Positions 26,832 through 37,721 of a DNA stretch of 64,000 bases are shown piece after piece (positions within the stretch are counted from its first letter, which is position 1; each line of letters begins with the position of its first letter). Made by a program: the position numbers and the translations under genes. The notes below the pieces were generated by a model. It did not search any database, was not told the DNA's origin, and saw only the letters and a program-made list of their open reading frames with translations. The stretch comes from Actinoplanes oblitus (lineage in GTDB: Bacteria; Actinomycetota; Actinomycetes; Mycobacteriales; Micromonosporaceae), in the NCBI RefSeq assembly GCF_030252345.1, contig NZ_CP126980.1:6029501-6093500 (forward strand). The letters are read 5' to 3'.

Positions 26832-28355
26832 ATGACGATGGTGGACGACGAGGTGGCGACGCTGGTCACCGCGGCGCAGCGGGGCGACCGGGCGGCACTC
26901 GACCGGCTGGTGGCCCGGCACCTGCCACTGATCTACGACCTCGTCGGCCGCGCCCTCGGCCGCCGGGAGGACACCGACGACGTGGTCCAGGAGACCATGC
27001 TGCGGGCCGTCCGGAAACTTCCCGCACTCCGCCGGCCGGCCAGCTTCCGGCCGTGGCTGACCGCCATCGCGGTCCGGCAGGTGGGAACACACCAGGAGCG
27101 GCGGGCCGGCGCACACCAGCAGGCCGCCCTGCTGGACGAGGCAGCCGACCGGCCCGACCCGGGCGCGGAGCTGGAAGACGTGACGGCGGTGCGCCTGGCC
27201 CTGTCCGGGCAACGGCGCGAGGTGGCCGAGGCCACCCGCTGGCTCGACCCGGGCGACCGGGCGTTGCTCGCGCTCTGGTGGCAGGAGGTCGCCGGCCGGA
27301 TGACCCGGCCCGAGATCGCCGCGACCCTGGGCATCAGCGTCGCCCACTGCGGCGTCCGCATCCAGCGGATGCGCGAGGAGCTCGACCTGGCGCGCGGCGT
27401 CGTCGGCGCGCTGGCCGCCGCGCCACGCTGCCCGGAGCTGACCGCGCTCGTCGCCGGTTGGGACGCCGTGCCGAGCCCGCTGTGGCGCAAGCGGGTCGCC
27501 CGGCACACCCGGGCCTGCCGCCGATGCGGTGCCGCCGCCGGCATCCGGGTGCCGGCCGAGCGGCTGCTGGCCGGGCTGCCCGCCCTCGCGGTGCCGGCCG
27601 GCTTCGCCGAGGCGACCCTGGCGAAGGCCGTCACCCTCGGCGTCGCCGGGGCCGCGCCGGTCACCGGCGTGGCCGCCACCGTCACCAAGGTCATCGCCGC
27701 GCACCCGTTCGCCGCTGCCGTCGCGGCGGTCACCGCGGCCACCGCTGTCGCCATCCCGATCGTCCACCGGCCCGCCCCGGACCGGCCGGACACGATCACC
27801 GCGCCGCCGGTCGCCCGGCCGTCCAGGACGCCGCCGGCGGCCGCACCCTCGATCGGCACGCCGCCCACCACCGCCGCGTCGCCGTCCACCGTCGCGTCGC
27901 CGTCCGCCGGCGGCATCGCGCTCGGACGCGTGTCGCTCGCCTGGGCCGGAGGCGGCTACCTCACCGCCGGCGACCGGACCGACGAGGCGGCGGTGGCCGG
28001 CGTCGACGCGACCAGCGACGGGCCGAGCCGGCGGCGTGCCACCTTCGTCGCGGTGGCCGGCCTCGCCGATCCGGCCTGCCTCTCCTTCCGCACCCTCGAC
28101 GGCCGCTACCTGCGCCACTACGAGCTGCGGGAACGCACCAGCGCCCCGGAGCGCACGGCGGTCTTCCGCGGTGACGCCACCTACTGCCCGAAGCCCGGCC
28201 CGACCGCCGGGACGGTGCTGCTGCGGTCGGCCAACTATCCCGACTTCTGCCTGCGCTGGACCGGCACCGAACTCGGCATCGGCTACCTCAAGGACACCCC
28301 CGAGTTCCGGACCGCGAGCGCCTTCCGGGTCCGCCCGCCGCTGGCCGCGTCCTGA
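26832..28355 (+). CDS. One-piece transmembrane ECF sigma factor with zinc-finger anti-sigma motif and extracellular AbfB (CBM42) domain
   Basis: 507 residues. Sigma region 2 (RREDTDDVVQETMLRAVRK, about residues 15-75) and region 4 (LDPGDRALLALWW to EIAATLGISVAHCGVRIQRM, about 130-185) are complete. An anti-sigma zinc motif HxxxCxxC follows (His225, Cys229, Cys232), then one membrane helix (about 290-313), a Pro/Ala/Thr linker and, from about residue 365, an AbfB domain (DATYCPKPG, LLRSANYPDFCLRW), which in arabinofuranosidases binds arabinose side chains of arabinoxylan. The design suggests that polysaccharide outside releases or activates the sigma part. ATG 26832 follows AGAGG. It is divergent from the xylanase/GH62 operon, the likely target; that link is inference. 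Confidence 0.88.
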   Translation: MTMVDDEVATLVTAAQRGDRAALDRLVARHLPLIYDLVGRALGRREDTDDVVQETMLRAVRKLPALRRPASFRPWLTAIAVRQVGTHQERRAGAHQQAALLDEAADRPDPGAELEDVTAVRLALSGQRREVAEATRWLDPGDRALLALWWQEVAGRMTRPEIAATLGISVAHCGVRIQRMREELDLARGVVGALAAAPRCPELTALVAGWDAVPSPLWRKRVARHTRACRRCGAAAGIRVPAERLLAGLPALAVPAGFAEATLAKAVTLGVAGAAPVTGVAATVTKVIAAHPFAAAVAAVTAATAVAIPIVHRPAPDRPDTITAPPVARPSRTPPAAAPSIGTPPTTAASPSTVASPSAGGIALGRVSLAWAGGGYLTAGDRTDEAAVAGVDATSDGPSRRRATFVAVAGLADPACLSFRTLDGRYLRHYELRERTSAPERTAVFRGDATYCPKPGPTAGTVLLRSANYPDFCLRWTGTELGIGYLKDTPEFRTASAFRVRPPLAAS

Positions 28356-28554
28356 GGCCCTCGAGCCGCGAAGCCGGGTGTCTCGCCGGTCATCGCGCGT
28401 CATCCACACCTGCCCGGTGACGCCGGCCCGGATGACGGTGAGCGGCGGTACCGGGCACCACCTCCGTCCGGAGACGGGCACCCGGACTGGACGGGACGGT
28501 GCCGGGGCTTGTAACTTGCTGTCGACCGTGACACCGCCCGAGGAGGTGAGACCC

Positions 28555-30079
<1,525 letters not shown>

Positions 30080-30084
30080 CCGGG

Positions 30085-30116
30085 TCGCATGCCGGCCGTC
30101 GTCGGCCGGCATGCGA
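30085..30116. terminator. Bidirectional stem-loop terminator
   Basis: A 13-bp perfect stem TCGCATGCCGGCC with a 6-nt loop between the convergent rox and serine protease genes. Confidence 0.8.
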
Positions 30117-30155
30117 TCGCCGGCGTCCGGCGGACGCCCAGCGGCACACCCGGCG

Positions 30156-31088
30156 TCAGGTCCAGCTGGGGGCGCGGTGTTTCGGGCGGCCGGCGTCGTC
30201 GCGGTTGCGCTGCGCGCGGGCCGCGGCCACGGCGGCCACCAGCATCAGCAGCAGCACCGCGCCGCCGGCCACCCGGATCCGCGGATCGTCGAGCAGGCCG
30301 GTCCGGCCCTGAATCGTCCCGGTGATCCAGCCGGCCAGGTTGTCGGTGCGGGCGCTCAGGTCGGCGCCCTCGTGCGGGCAGGACGGGCCGCTGCTGACCA
30401 CGGCCACCAGCACCGGCGGGCTCTCCCGGAAGTAGGCGCCGCCGGAGTCGTGCGGGCAGGCGCTGGTGTACCGGTGCGGTGCGCGGCCGGAGATCTCCAG
30501 CACCGTGTCACCGACCCGGTCGACGACGAACGTACCGGTCTGCAGCCGGTCCGGGACCTCGGAGCCGGTGCCGGCCAGGCCGTACCCGGTCAGGCGGACC
30601 CGCTCCCCGGCCCGCGGCGCGGTGTCGCCGACCGCGAGCGGCGTCACGTCGGTGATCGGCTCGGCCAGCTCGGCGAGGGCCACGTCGGCGGTCTCCGACT
30701 GCCGGACCCCGATGACGTCGACCTGGTGGCCGCCGGAAGCGCTCAGCACGGTCCGCCCGACGGTCGCGGTGGTCCTCTTCGCGACGGTACGAGCGACCCG
30801 CTCGCCGTTCGCCTCGCGGAAACAGTGCCCGGCGGTGATCACCCACCGCGGCGCGACCAGCGCACCCGAGCACCAGCTGTCCCGGCTGCCCTGGTCCTCG
30901 GCCGGGATGCCGGTCATGGTGAGCCGCACCGCGAAGGACCAGTCACCGTCGGGGACGTCGGCGCCGTAGGCGATCGCGTGGGCCGGCTGCGCGGTGGTCA
31001 GGACGATCACCACGGTCGTGAACAGGTACGTCAGCAGACGGAACAAGTGGGCACCATCGCAACGCTCGGCGGGACAGGACACCGCCAT
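30156..31088 (-). CDS. Membrane-anchored trypsin-like serine protease
   Basis: 310 residues. Signal peptide (LLTYLFTTVVIVLTTAQPAHA), S1 protease domain with His in VITAGHCF, Asp in TADVALAEL and Ser in HDSGGAYF (the usual Gly before Asp is His), and a C-terminal membrane helix (AGGAVLLLMLVAAVAAA) followed by basic residues. It would sit outside the cell tethered to the membrane. S1 specificity cannot be set. The start is ATG 31088; a TTG near 31046 would give a more usual signal peptide length. Confidence 0.85.
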   Translation of the reverse strand: MAVSCPAERCDGAHLFRLLTYLFTTVVIVLTTAQPAHAIAYGADVPDGDWSFAVRLTMTGIPAEDQGSRDSWCSGALVAPRWVITAGHCFREANGERVARTVAKRTTATVGRTVLSASGGHQVDVIGVRQSETADVALAELAEPITDVTPLAVGDTAPRAGERVRLTGYGLAGTGSEVPDRLQTGTFVVDRVGDTVLEISGRAPHRYTSACPHDSGGAYFRESPPVLVAVVSSGPSCPHEGADLSARTDNLAGWITGTIQGRTGLLDDPRIRVAGGAVLLLMLVAAVAAARAQRNRDDAGRPKHRAPSWT

Positions 31089-31182
31089 CTTGCGGAACCG
31101 GGTATATCACCGTCGTTAGGCCGGCACTTATGGAACTTTTATCCACCGGCCGGCGCCGCGTCGCTCCCGGACCGCCCGGCTG

Positions 31183-31848
31183 TCACGCGAGGTCGGCGAA
31201 CGCCTCCACCTGCTGGGTCCGACCGGCGATGATGAGGATGTCGCCGGCGTAGACCAGGGTGTCCGCGGTGGCGTAGGTGAACGGCTCCCCGGGGCGTTTG
31301 ACGGAGACCACCGTGACGCCGTATTTGGACCGCAGCCCGGAGGCGGCGAGCGTCCTGTTTATCGCCTCCTGCGGGGCTCGGGTCTTCACGATGGCGTAGT
31401 CGTCCTCGAACTCGATGAAGTTGAGGATGTGGCCGGTGACCAGGTGGGCGACGCGTTCGCCCATCTCGTGCTCGGGCAGCACGACGTGATGGGCGCCGAC
31501 GCGTTCGAGGATGCGGGCGTGCTGGCGGCTGACCGCTTTCGCCCAGATGGTGGGTATCCCGAAATCGGCCAGCAGCGAGGTGGTCAGGATGCTCACCTCC
31601 AGGAAGGTGCCGACCCCGACGACGGCGTGGGTCATCTCGGCCACCCCCAGCTGGCGCAGTGCCTCCTCGTCGGTGGTGTCGGCGACAGCGGTGTGCGACA
31701 GCCGGTCGGCGTAGGCCTGCACGGCCTGGGCGCCGGCGTCGATGCCGGTGACCTCCCAGCCCCGGCGGACCATCTCGACGGCGAGCGAGCCGCCGAATCG
31801 GCCGAGCCCGAGCACGGCGATGCGGCGGTCGGTGGATGTTCTAGCCAA
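31183..31848 (-). CDS. ktrA: KtrA-type potassium uptake regulatory subunit
   Basis: 221 residues: an N-terminal RCK Rossmann domain (IAVLGLGRFGGSLAVEM, with Asp at the end of strand 2) that binds NAD/ATP, and a C-terminal TrkA_C domain (ALVYAGDILIIAG-like end). The peripheral ring gates the KtrB pore. It overlaps ktrB by eight bases and is translated after it. Confidence 0.93.
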   Translation of the reverse strand: MARTSTDRRIAVLGLGRFGGSLAVEMVRRGWEVTGIDAGAQAVQAYADRLSHTAVADTTDEEALRQLGVAEMTHAVVGVGTFLEVSILTTSLLADFGIPTIWAKAVSRQHARILERVGAHHVVLPEHEMGERVAHLVTGHILNFIEFEDDYAIVKTRAPQEAINRTLAASGLRSKYGVTVVSVKRPGEPFTYATADTLVYAGDILIIAGRTQQVEAFADLA

Positions 31849-33403
31849 CGATGGGTCGCTCCTCAGCTCTCTCGTAGCGGCGGGTCCGCTCGCGCAGCGC
31901 GAGCGCGGTCACCGCGGTGATGGGTCCGAGCCGGCCGATGAACATCAGCAGGATCAGGATGCTCTGCCCGGCGACGCCGACCCGCGCGGTGATCCCTGTC
32001 GACAGGCCCACGGTGGCGAACGCCGACGTGGTCTCGAGCAGCACGGCGTCCAGGGTGAACGGGGTCAGCGCGAGCAGGACGACCGTGGACACGCCGACAG
32101 CGGCGATCCCGAGCAGCGCGATCGTCAGGGCTTGACGCTGGACGGCGGAGGGCAGTCTGCGGCCCAGCGCGTGTACCGAGGGCTCACCCCGGATCTCCGC
32201 GACGATCACGAACCCGAGGACCGCGAAGGTGGTGACCTTGATGCCGCCCGCGGTGCCGGCGCTGCCACCTCCGATGAACATGAGCACGTCCTGGACCAGC
32301 AGCGTGACGTCGCGCATGCCGGCGATGTCGACGCTGTTGAAGCCGGCGGTGCGGGGCATCACCGCGGTGGTGAGGCTGGCCAGGAATTTGTCGGCGAGTC
32401 CGAGCCGGCCGAGGGTGGCGGCGTTGGTCCACTCGGTCGCGGCGATCGCGAGCCAGCCGCCGGCGAGGAGCAGAGCCGACATTCCCACAGTGATCTTGGT
32501 GTGCAGTGACCAGCGTCGCGGGGTGCGGAATTCCCGGCGCAGTTCGGCCAGTACCGGGAAGCCCAGGGCGCCCACCATGATGGCGACGTCGATCGGCAGG
32601 CAGATCAGCGGATCACCGGCGAAGCGCACCAGCGAGTCCGGGTAGAGGCCGAAGCCGGCGTTGTTGAATGCCGACACGGCGTGGAAGAACCCGAGGTAGG
32701 CGCCGTGCCGCAGGCCGGTGTGGTAACCCTGCACGAAGCGCAGCGTCAGCACGGCGGCGACCGCCAGTTCGACGAGCAGGCTGATCCGCAGCACGTTGAG
32801 CACGACCTGGCGTACCTCACCGACGCCCAGCGCCCGGGTCTCCGCCTGGGCGCCCAGTCGCAGGCGCATCCGGAGCCGGCGGGCGACCAGCAGCCCCAGC
32901 AGGGAGGCCAGCGTCATGATGCCCACGCCGCCGATCTGGACCAGCAGCAGGATGGTCAGCTGCCCGAAGGCGGACCAGTAGGTTCCGGTGTCCACGACGG
33001 CCAGGCCGGTCACGCAGACCGCCGAGGTCGAGGTGAACAGGGCGGTCATCACGGAGGCGCCGTGGCCGGACTCGGTGGCGAACGGCAACCGCAACAGCAG
33101 CGCCCCGCCGACCACCGCGCCGGCGAATCCGAGCATCACCAGCCGTGCCGGATGCGCCACCGCCCGGGACAGCCAGGCGCTCGCCAGGGTGAGCGACCGG
33201 CCGGTGCGGGCTCGCCGCCAGCCCCGGGCCGCCGCGGCGAGCAGCCGCGCGCGCAGCGCCGCCGTGTCGCCGCGGGCCGGCCCCGGCCGGGGAACCACCA
33301 GCGGCGTCCAGAGCAGGACCGCGATGCCTATCCCGGATGCCAGGAAGACGGCTGCCAGCAGGAGCAGGCCCAGCAGGAGTTGCCCCACCGCCGACTCCGT
33401 CAC
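31841..33403 (-). CDS. ktrB: KtrB/TrkH-type potassium transporter
   Basis: 520 residues, integral membrane. The four pore-loop repeats are recognisable, for example TSTSAVCVTGLAVVDTG, VSAFNNAGFGLYPDS, PRTAGFNSVDI and TSAFATVGLSTGIT, each ending in the selectivity-type Gly. It imports K+, probably Na+-coupled, and is important for osmotic adjustment. It forms an operon with ktrA. An N-terminal helix precedes the core, making it slightly longer than Bacillus KtrB. Confidence 0.95.
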   Translation of the reverse strand: MTESAVGQLLLGLLLLAAVFLASGIGIAVLLWTPLVVPRPGPARGDTAALRARLLAAAARGWRRARTGRSLTLASAWLSRAVAHPARLVMLGFAGAVVGGALLLRLPFATESGHGASVMTALFTSTSAVCVTGLAVVDTGTYWSAFGQLTILLLVQIGGVGIMTLASLLGLLVARRLRMRLRLGAQAETRALGVGEVRQVVLNVLRISLLVELAVAAVLTLRFVQGYHTGLRHGAYLGFFHAVSAFNNAGFGLYPDSLVRFAGDPLICLPIDVAIMVGALGFPVLAELRREFRTPRRWSLHTKITVGMSALLLAGGWLAIAATEWTNAATLGRLGLADKFLASLTTAVMPRTAGFNSVDIAGMRDVTLLVQDVLMFIGGGSAGTAGGIKVTTFAVLGFVIVAEIRGEPSVHALGRRLPSAVQRQALTIALLGIAAVGVSTVVLLALTPFTLDAVLLETTSAFATVGLSTGITARVGVAGQSILILLMFIGRLGPITAVTALALRERTRRYERAEERPIVG

Positions 33404-33500
33404 CGCGCGATCAGCCCGTCACTCATCGTCATGATCGTCGCATGCGTGGACGGCCCGTATCCGAGGAGCGCCGGAACCTGAGGTCGCCGCCGGCCCGCGC

Positions 33501-33522
33501 CGGCCCGCCGGCCGGCGGGCCG
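33501..33522. terminator. Palindromic terminator
   Basis: A 22-bp GC-only palindrome (CGGCCCGCCGGCCGGCGGGC and two more bases) just after the stop of the HTH regulator gene. Confidence 0.55.
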
Positions 33523-35121
33523 TCAGCAGGTCTCGAAGAGCCGTTCCAGCCGGGTCGCCATGGCCGGTGCCCGCACCCGGGCCTGCCGGAGCACGTCGGC
33601 GGTGATCACCCGGCCGAACGGGGAGCGGATCTCGTCACCGGCGTGGTGGGCACTGGTCAGCAACGCCCGCCCGGCCCGGTCGAGATCACTGATCTGCAGG
33701 TAGGCCCGGGCCAGCGCGAGATGGTGAGCCGCGCGTCGCCCGGCCGGCAGCGCCGCCAGGTCCGACGGGTCGAACCGCCGGTGCCCTTCGACAGCCCGCG
33801 CGCCGTCACCCAGCTCGACCGCCGTCGCCACCCGGCACAGCTGGACGGTCACCGGGTTGAAGCAGGTCCGGTAGTGGTCGGTGGCGAGACCGAACGGCTC
33901 GGCGACCCGGTCGGCGGCGGCCAGCAGGAGACGGACCGCCGCCGGCCGGCCGAGCCGGGCGGCGGCGGTCGCGGTCCGCAACAGCAGCGAGCCGTACACC
34001 GCACGCGCCGCGGGACTGGTCAGGCCCGCCTCGGCGAGACGCGTCGCGGCCAGCCGGCTCAGCCGCACGGACTGCACGTCGCGGCCCATCACCATCAGCA
34101 GCTGGGCGCACCGGCCCGCCGCGGCGGCCACCAGCAGCACGTCCTCCCCCCGGATCGCGGCCTCGACCGCCCGGTCGGCGGCGAGCCGCCCGAGGGCGGG
34201 CAGGCCGATCTTCCGCAGTACGGCCGCCGTCACCTGGTAAACCTGACTGAGCTGGCGTGCCGCCTCCGCGGCGTCCCGCCCGCCGGTCCGGCTGCTGTCC
34301 GAGATGTCGACCATCCGCAGCAGCCGCGGCAGGACTCCCAGCAGCGCGCGGTACTCGGCGTCCTCGTACGCCTGCCACGCGTCGCGAACCGCGACCGCCA
34401 GTTCGGCCAGCGACCGGGCCGCGACCTCGGGCGGCACGAAGGCGCGCAACGGATCGTTGCCGTGCTCCAGCGCGGTGTGCACCTGCTCGACGACCGCGTC
34501 GTCGATGAAGGCGGTGTCCGGCGGGCCCTGCGGATCCCGGCCCATCAGCAGCGGTACGTCGACCTGCAGCACATCGGCGATCTGCCGGGCCACCTCGATC
34601 GTGTCGAGCCGGTCGAAATCCTGTTCGACAGCGATCACCCAGGCCAGCGGCCGGTTCATCCGGTAGGCGAAGGTCAGCTGCGACAGCCCGCGGAGCACCC
34701 GCCACCGGGCGATCCGGGAACCCGGCGGCAGCGTGTCCTCGCTGTCACCGGCGGTGCTCAGATGCTGATCCACGGCCGGCGGCGGCACGGTGAGCCCGTC
34801 GAGCAGCGCCTGGTGCGGGAAGGTGCCGCCATCCCCACCGAAGGGGTGTGATCGGCCGTTTCCCGGCTCCGGCGGCCGCAGCGCGAACTGCTCGACCCGG
34901 GCGCACTCCCCCGCGTCGTGCCGCAGCCCGAGGAACTGCTCGGCCATCTCGTCCTGCAGGTCCCACCAGGTCGCCGCCTCGGCCATGCCGGCCGGCCGGT
35001 CGCCGCTCGCGTCACCACGGCCGGCCGGCGGCACCGCGGCTCCGGGCGCCGGCTCGCCGGGGTCCGGCATCGCGGCCCCGCCCGAATCGGCCCTGCCTGA
35101 CACGTCGCCCGTGGGGCGCAT
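33523..35121 (-). CDS. HTH (XRE-like) regulator with long TPR-like helical region
   Basis: 532 residues. The first ~135 residues are Pro/Gly rich and disordered. Residues about 140-200 form a helix-turn-helix (SRIARWRVLRGLSQLTFAYRM, VIAVEQDFDRLDTIEVARQI), followed by ~330 residues of helical repeats typical of actinobacterial XRE-type regulators that sense a ligand or peptide. ATG 35121 follows AGAGG and starts MRPTGD; the longer frame lacks evidence. Target genes unknown. Confidence 0.78.
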   Translation of the reverse strand: MRPTGDVSGRADSGGAAMPDPGEPAPGAAVPPAGRGDASGDRPAGMAEAATWWDLQDEMAEQFLGLRHDAGECARVEQFALRPPEPGNGRSHPFGGDGGTFPHQALLDGLTVPPPAVDQHLSTAGDSEDTLPPGSRIARWRVLRGLSQLTFAYRMNRPLAWVIAVEQDFDRLDTIEVARQIADVLQVDVPLLMGRDPQGPPDTAFIDDAVVEQVHTALEHGNDPLRAFVPPEVAARSLAELAVAVRDAWQAYEDAEYRALLGVLPRLLRMVDISDSSRTGGRDAAEAARQLSQVYQVTAAVLRKIGLPALGRLAADRAVEAAIRGEDVLLVAAAAGRCAQLLMVMGRDVQSVRLSRLAATRLAEAGLTSPAARAVYGSLLLRTATAAARLGRPAAVRLLLAAADRVAEPFGLATDHYRTCFNPVTVQLCRVATAVELGDGARAVEGHRRFDPSDLAALPAGRRAAHHLALARAYLQISDLDRAGRALLTSAHHAGDEIRSPFGRVITADVLRQARVRAPAMATRLERLFETC

Positions 35122-35515
35122 AGCCGCCTCTGCCTCTCGTGTCACGGTCGCCCCCGGGTTGCGGTCGCACCCCTGCGGGGTACGGCCGACGTCCCGTGTA
35201 CGACCCCGATCGGTGACATTCGGCGCTCCAGCCGACGCCGATGACGATGGTGAGTCGTTGTCAGCTTGTCGCATGACGCGCGACTAGCCGCCGCACAGCC
35301 AGTGCGACAACCATCGACTCCGATGCATCGGTCGCGAGCCGCCGCGGCGCGTGGAGTCCCGCCACCCCGTCGGACCACGGTGCGGGGGGATGCCGTCGAG
35401 GGCGAAGGCGGCCGGTTGCGCGGCGTTGCCCGTGTGGCGGCGGCGCCCGGGCACGCCTGCCGAGCAGACGCACCCGGGCCGGCGCCGGCGCAACGGGCGG
35501 ATCGGATCGCCGCGG
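35122..35515. other. 394-bp stretch without a supported gene
   Basis: It contains the upstream region of the HTH regulator and the 3' flank of the mannanase gene. Open frames on both strands here have no ribosome site or recognisable product. The part at 35200-35280 is slightly AT-richer and is where the regulator's promoter should be. Confidence 0.5.
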
Positions 35516-37501
35516 TCAGCTGACGGTCACGGCGTCGATGTCCTGGGTCTGGTTGCCACCGATGTAGAGGTTGACGGTCCGCACGTCGGACAGGCCGGGA
35601 CAGCCGGGCGCGACGGCTGTCAGGTCGAGGACGAAGACACCGGCGCGGCCCGGGTCCGGCCGGGCGTCGCCCTGGCACCACACGCTGTCCGGGCCGGTCT
35701 GGAAGGAGACCGCGAACGATCCGTTGGCCGACGGGGAGGCGAAGCTCAGCGCGGCCCGGGTGCCCAGGTCGGCAGGCTCCGGCAGTGGCGCACCGAACCA
35801 GCCGCCCGCGGTGCCGGTCAGGCGCAGGCCCTGCCCGCCGTCGGCGTGGAAAGCGGTGGTGACGGCGGTGGTGCCGGCTCCCGGATCGAAGGCGGCCGGC
35901 GCCCAGCCCTGTACCCCGGTCTCGAAGTCGAAGAGGGTCTCGGCCGGGCGCGGCAGCGGTTTGACGGTCACCGTGACGGCGGCCCGGTTCGAGGTACGGC
36001 CCAGGTCGTCCCGCACGGTGTACGCCACCACCGCCCGTCCCGCGAAGCCGGGCGCCGGCGAGAAGCCGACCGTCCCGTCCGGGCGTGCGGTGAACGTTCC
36101 GCCGGGGACGGTGATCGTCACCTGGCGGCCACCCCGGCCGGGGTCGAGGTCGACGGTGCGCGGATTCACCCGGCGCGCCGGCAGGTAGGCGATGTCGTTG
36201 GCGGTCGCGGGGACGCTCACGTCCGTACCGAAATCGGTGGTGCCGGTGTCGTCGTCGGCGACCGGGGCGAAGGTGCGTCCGGTGCCGCGCATCCGGCGGG
36301 CGAAGTTCCCGATCGTGGTGCACACCGGGCTGGGGCAGTAGACGGTGAAGCCGTCGTAGTCGCCGTAGAGGCTGCCGTCGTCGAGCCGGTCGGACAGGAT
36401 CCAGTAGAGGGCGCCGTTGGTGCCCGAGGCCCAGGCGGCGTCGGTCCAGCGCTGGTAGACGGTGTTGCGGGTGGCCTTGTCGCGGTAGCCGAACTCGCCG
36501 AGCATGACCGGCTTGCCGAGCTGCCGGGCCGCCCTGGCGTGCTCGATGATCCACTGGGTGCCCCAGTCGGCGGTCTTGCCCCAGCCGTCGGGGTACAGGT
36601 GGTAGCTGAGCACGTCGATGTTCTTGAGCCGGCCCAGGCGTACGGTGTCGACGCCCTCTCCCCCGTTGCGGGTCCAGTCGTCACCGCCGGGCCGATCGGC
36701 GAAGAAGCCTTCGTCGCCGACGCTGATCAGGTGCCGGCTGTCGACCGACCGGATGAAGGTGGACATCTCGTCGGCCCAGGCGGTGATCGTGCCGGTGTCG
36801 CAGCCGGACGATCGCGGGTACCCGCCGGAGCCGACGCAGCGCGGCTCGTTGGCCAGCTCCCACGTCATGATCGTCGGGTCGTTCTTGTACTTGACGCCGG
36901 TGATGGTGTTGGTCCGTTCGAGCAGGTGCGCGAGGTAGTCGCGGTACCAGCCCCGGATCCGGGCGTCGGTGTAGAAGTCGTCGTGGTGACCGAGGCCGGC
37001 CCAGGCGACGTACCTGTCCATGCCGCCGAAGTCGGCCCAGTTGTTGGTGAACGGGATGACCAGCTTGAGGCCGTCGTGGGCGGCGCGGGCGATCACCGCG
37101 TCGAGGCGCTCGAGGCCGTCCGCGCCGTCGTTGTACTTCGGATGCCCGGAGCCGTCCCAGTACTGCAGGTAGACGCCGTTCTGGCTGCCCGCTGTGGGAT
37201 CGCTGCCGTCCGCCGCGCCGGTGTCGAACCAGCCCCAGGTGCGCACCACCGCGAACCCGGACGCGGCCGCCTTGTCGAGCACGTTGTCGCGGGCCACGGC
37301 GGACTGGTAGTGCAGGTAGTAGTTGTTCGTCCCGGCGAAACGGAACGGTTTGCCGTGCAGGGTCAGGGCGCCGCCGGACCGGGTCACGAACGGCGACGCG
37401 GCAGCGGTGGCGGGCTCGGGGACCGTCGCGGCGCCCAGAGCTGCCAACAGCAGCGCGAGAAGGGCGGTGCATCGTTGTCGCACCGTTGCCGGCATCTTCA
37501 T
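35516..37501 (-). CDS. Secreted GH5 endo-beta-1,4-mannanase with C-terminal carbohydrate-binding module
   Basis: 661 residues. Signal peptide, then a GH5-type barrel with Glu219 as acid/base (TWELANEPRC) and Glu336 as nucleophile (VMLGEFGYR), matching GH5 mannanases (also PFRFAGTNNYYLHY at the start). A ~95-residue beta-sandwich linker domain (with TVSF-type strands) and a C-terminal module (ETLFDFETGVQGW to IDAVTVS) like mannan-binding modules follow. It cleaves mannan/galactomannan. ATG 37501 follows GGAGG; the GTG/ATG further upstream are not supported. Two palindromic elements lie upstream. Confidence 0.93.
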   Translation of the reverse strand: MKMPATVRQRCTALLALLLAALGAATVPEPATAAASPFVTRSGGALTLHGKPFRFAGTNNYYLHYQSAVARDNVLDKAAASGFAVVRTWGWFDTGAADGSDPTAGSQNGVYLQYWDGSGHPKYNDGADGLERLDAVIARAAHDGLKLVIPFTNNWADFGGMDRYVAWAGLGHHDDFYTDARIRGWYRDYLAHLLERTNTITGVKYKNDPTIMTWELANEPRCVGSGGYPRSSGCDTGTITAWADEMSTFIRSVDSRHLISVGDEGFFADRPGGDDWTRNGGEGVDTVRLGRLKNIDVLSYHLYPDGWGKTADWGTQWIIEHARAARQLGKPVMLGEFGYRDKATRNTVYQRWTDAAWASGTNGALYWILSDRLDDGSLYGDYDGFTVYCPSPVCTTIGNFARRMRGTGRTFAPVADDDTGTTDFGTDVSVPATANDIAYLPARRVNPRTVDLDPGRGGRQVTITVPGGTFTARPDGTVGFSPAPGFAGRAVVAYTVRDDLGRTSNRAAVTVTVKPLPRPAETLFDFETGVQGWAPAAFDPGAGTTAVTTAFHADGGQGLRLTGTAGGWFGAPLPEPADLGTRAALSFASPSANGSFAVSFQTGPDSVWCQGDARPDPGRAGVFVLDLTAVAPGCPGLSDVRTVNLYIGGNQTQDIDAVTVS

Positions 37502-37554
37502 ATCGCCTCCGCACGAGGGGTGACACATCGATGTTTCTGCAGCGCTACGCAATC

Positions 37555-37575
37555 TAAAGCGGCTTAATTAAGCCG
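37555..37575 (-). promoter_or_regulatory. Operator-like element 1 of the mannanase gene
   Basis: TAAAGCGGCTTAA followed by a partial repeat making the 14-bp palindrome GGCTTAATTAAGCC. It differs at one base from the perfect palindrome at 37678. It lies 54-74 bp upstream of the mannanase start codon, at promoter distance. Confidence 0.55.
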
Positions 37576-37677
37576 TCAAACAGCGGCAACGCGCAGTACG
37601 GCGGAGGCACGCGCAAACAGGCGGATGGAGGCGATTCGGCCCGGAACGCTTGCCCGGACACGGCGCGCAGCCTTATC

Positions 37678-37690
37678 TTAAGCGGCTTAA
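37678..37690 (-). promoter_or_regulatory. Operator-like element 2 of the mannanase gene
   Basis: Perfect palindrome TTAAGCGGCTTAA, 123 bp from the similar site at 37555. The pair in one short intergenic region suggests a dimeric repressor that could loop DNA. The regulator is not identified; the adjacent MarR gene is a candidate but its own site looks different. Confidence 0.55.
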
Positions 37691-37721
37691 CTTGAGGGAC
37701 GGCGCGGCACCGGCCGGTGCC

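Noticed and set aside
28500..28525. A full rifamycin-associated element upstream of rox
   Set aside because: Only the GGGGCTTG half is convincing; the expected complementary half is missing, so I list it only as a note.
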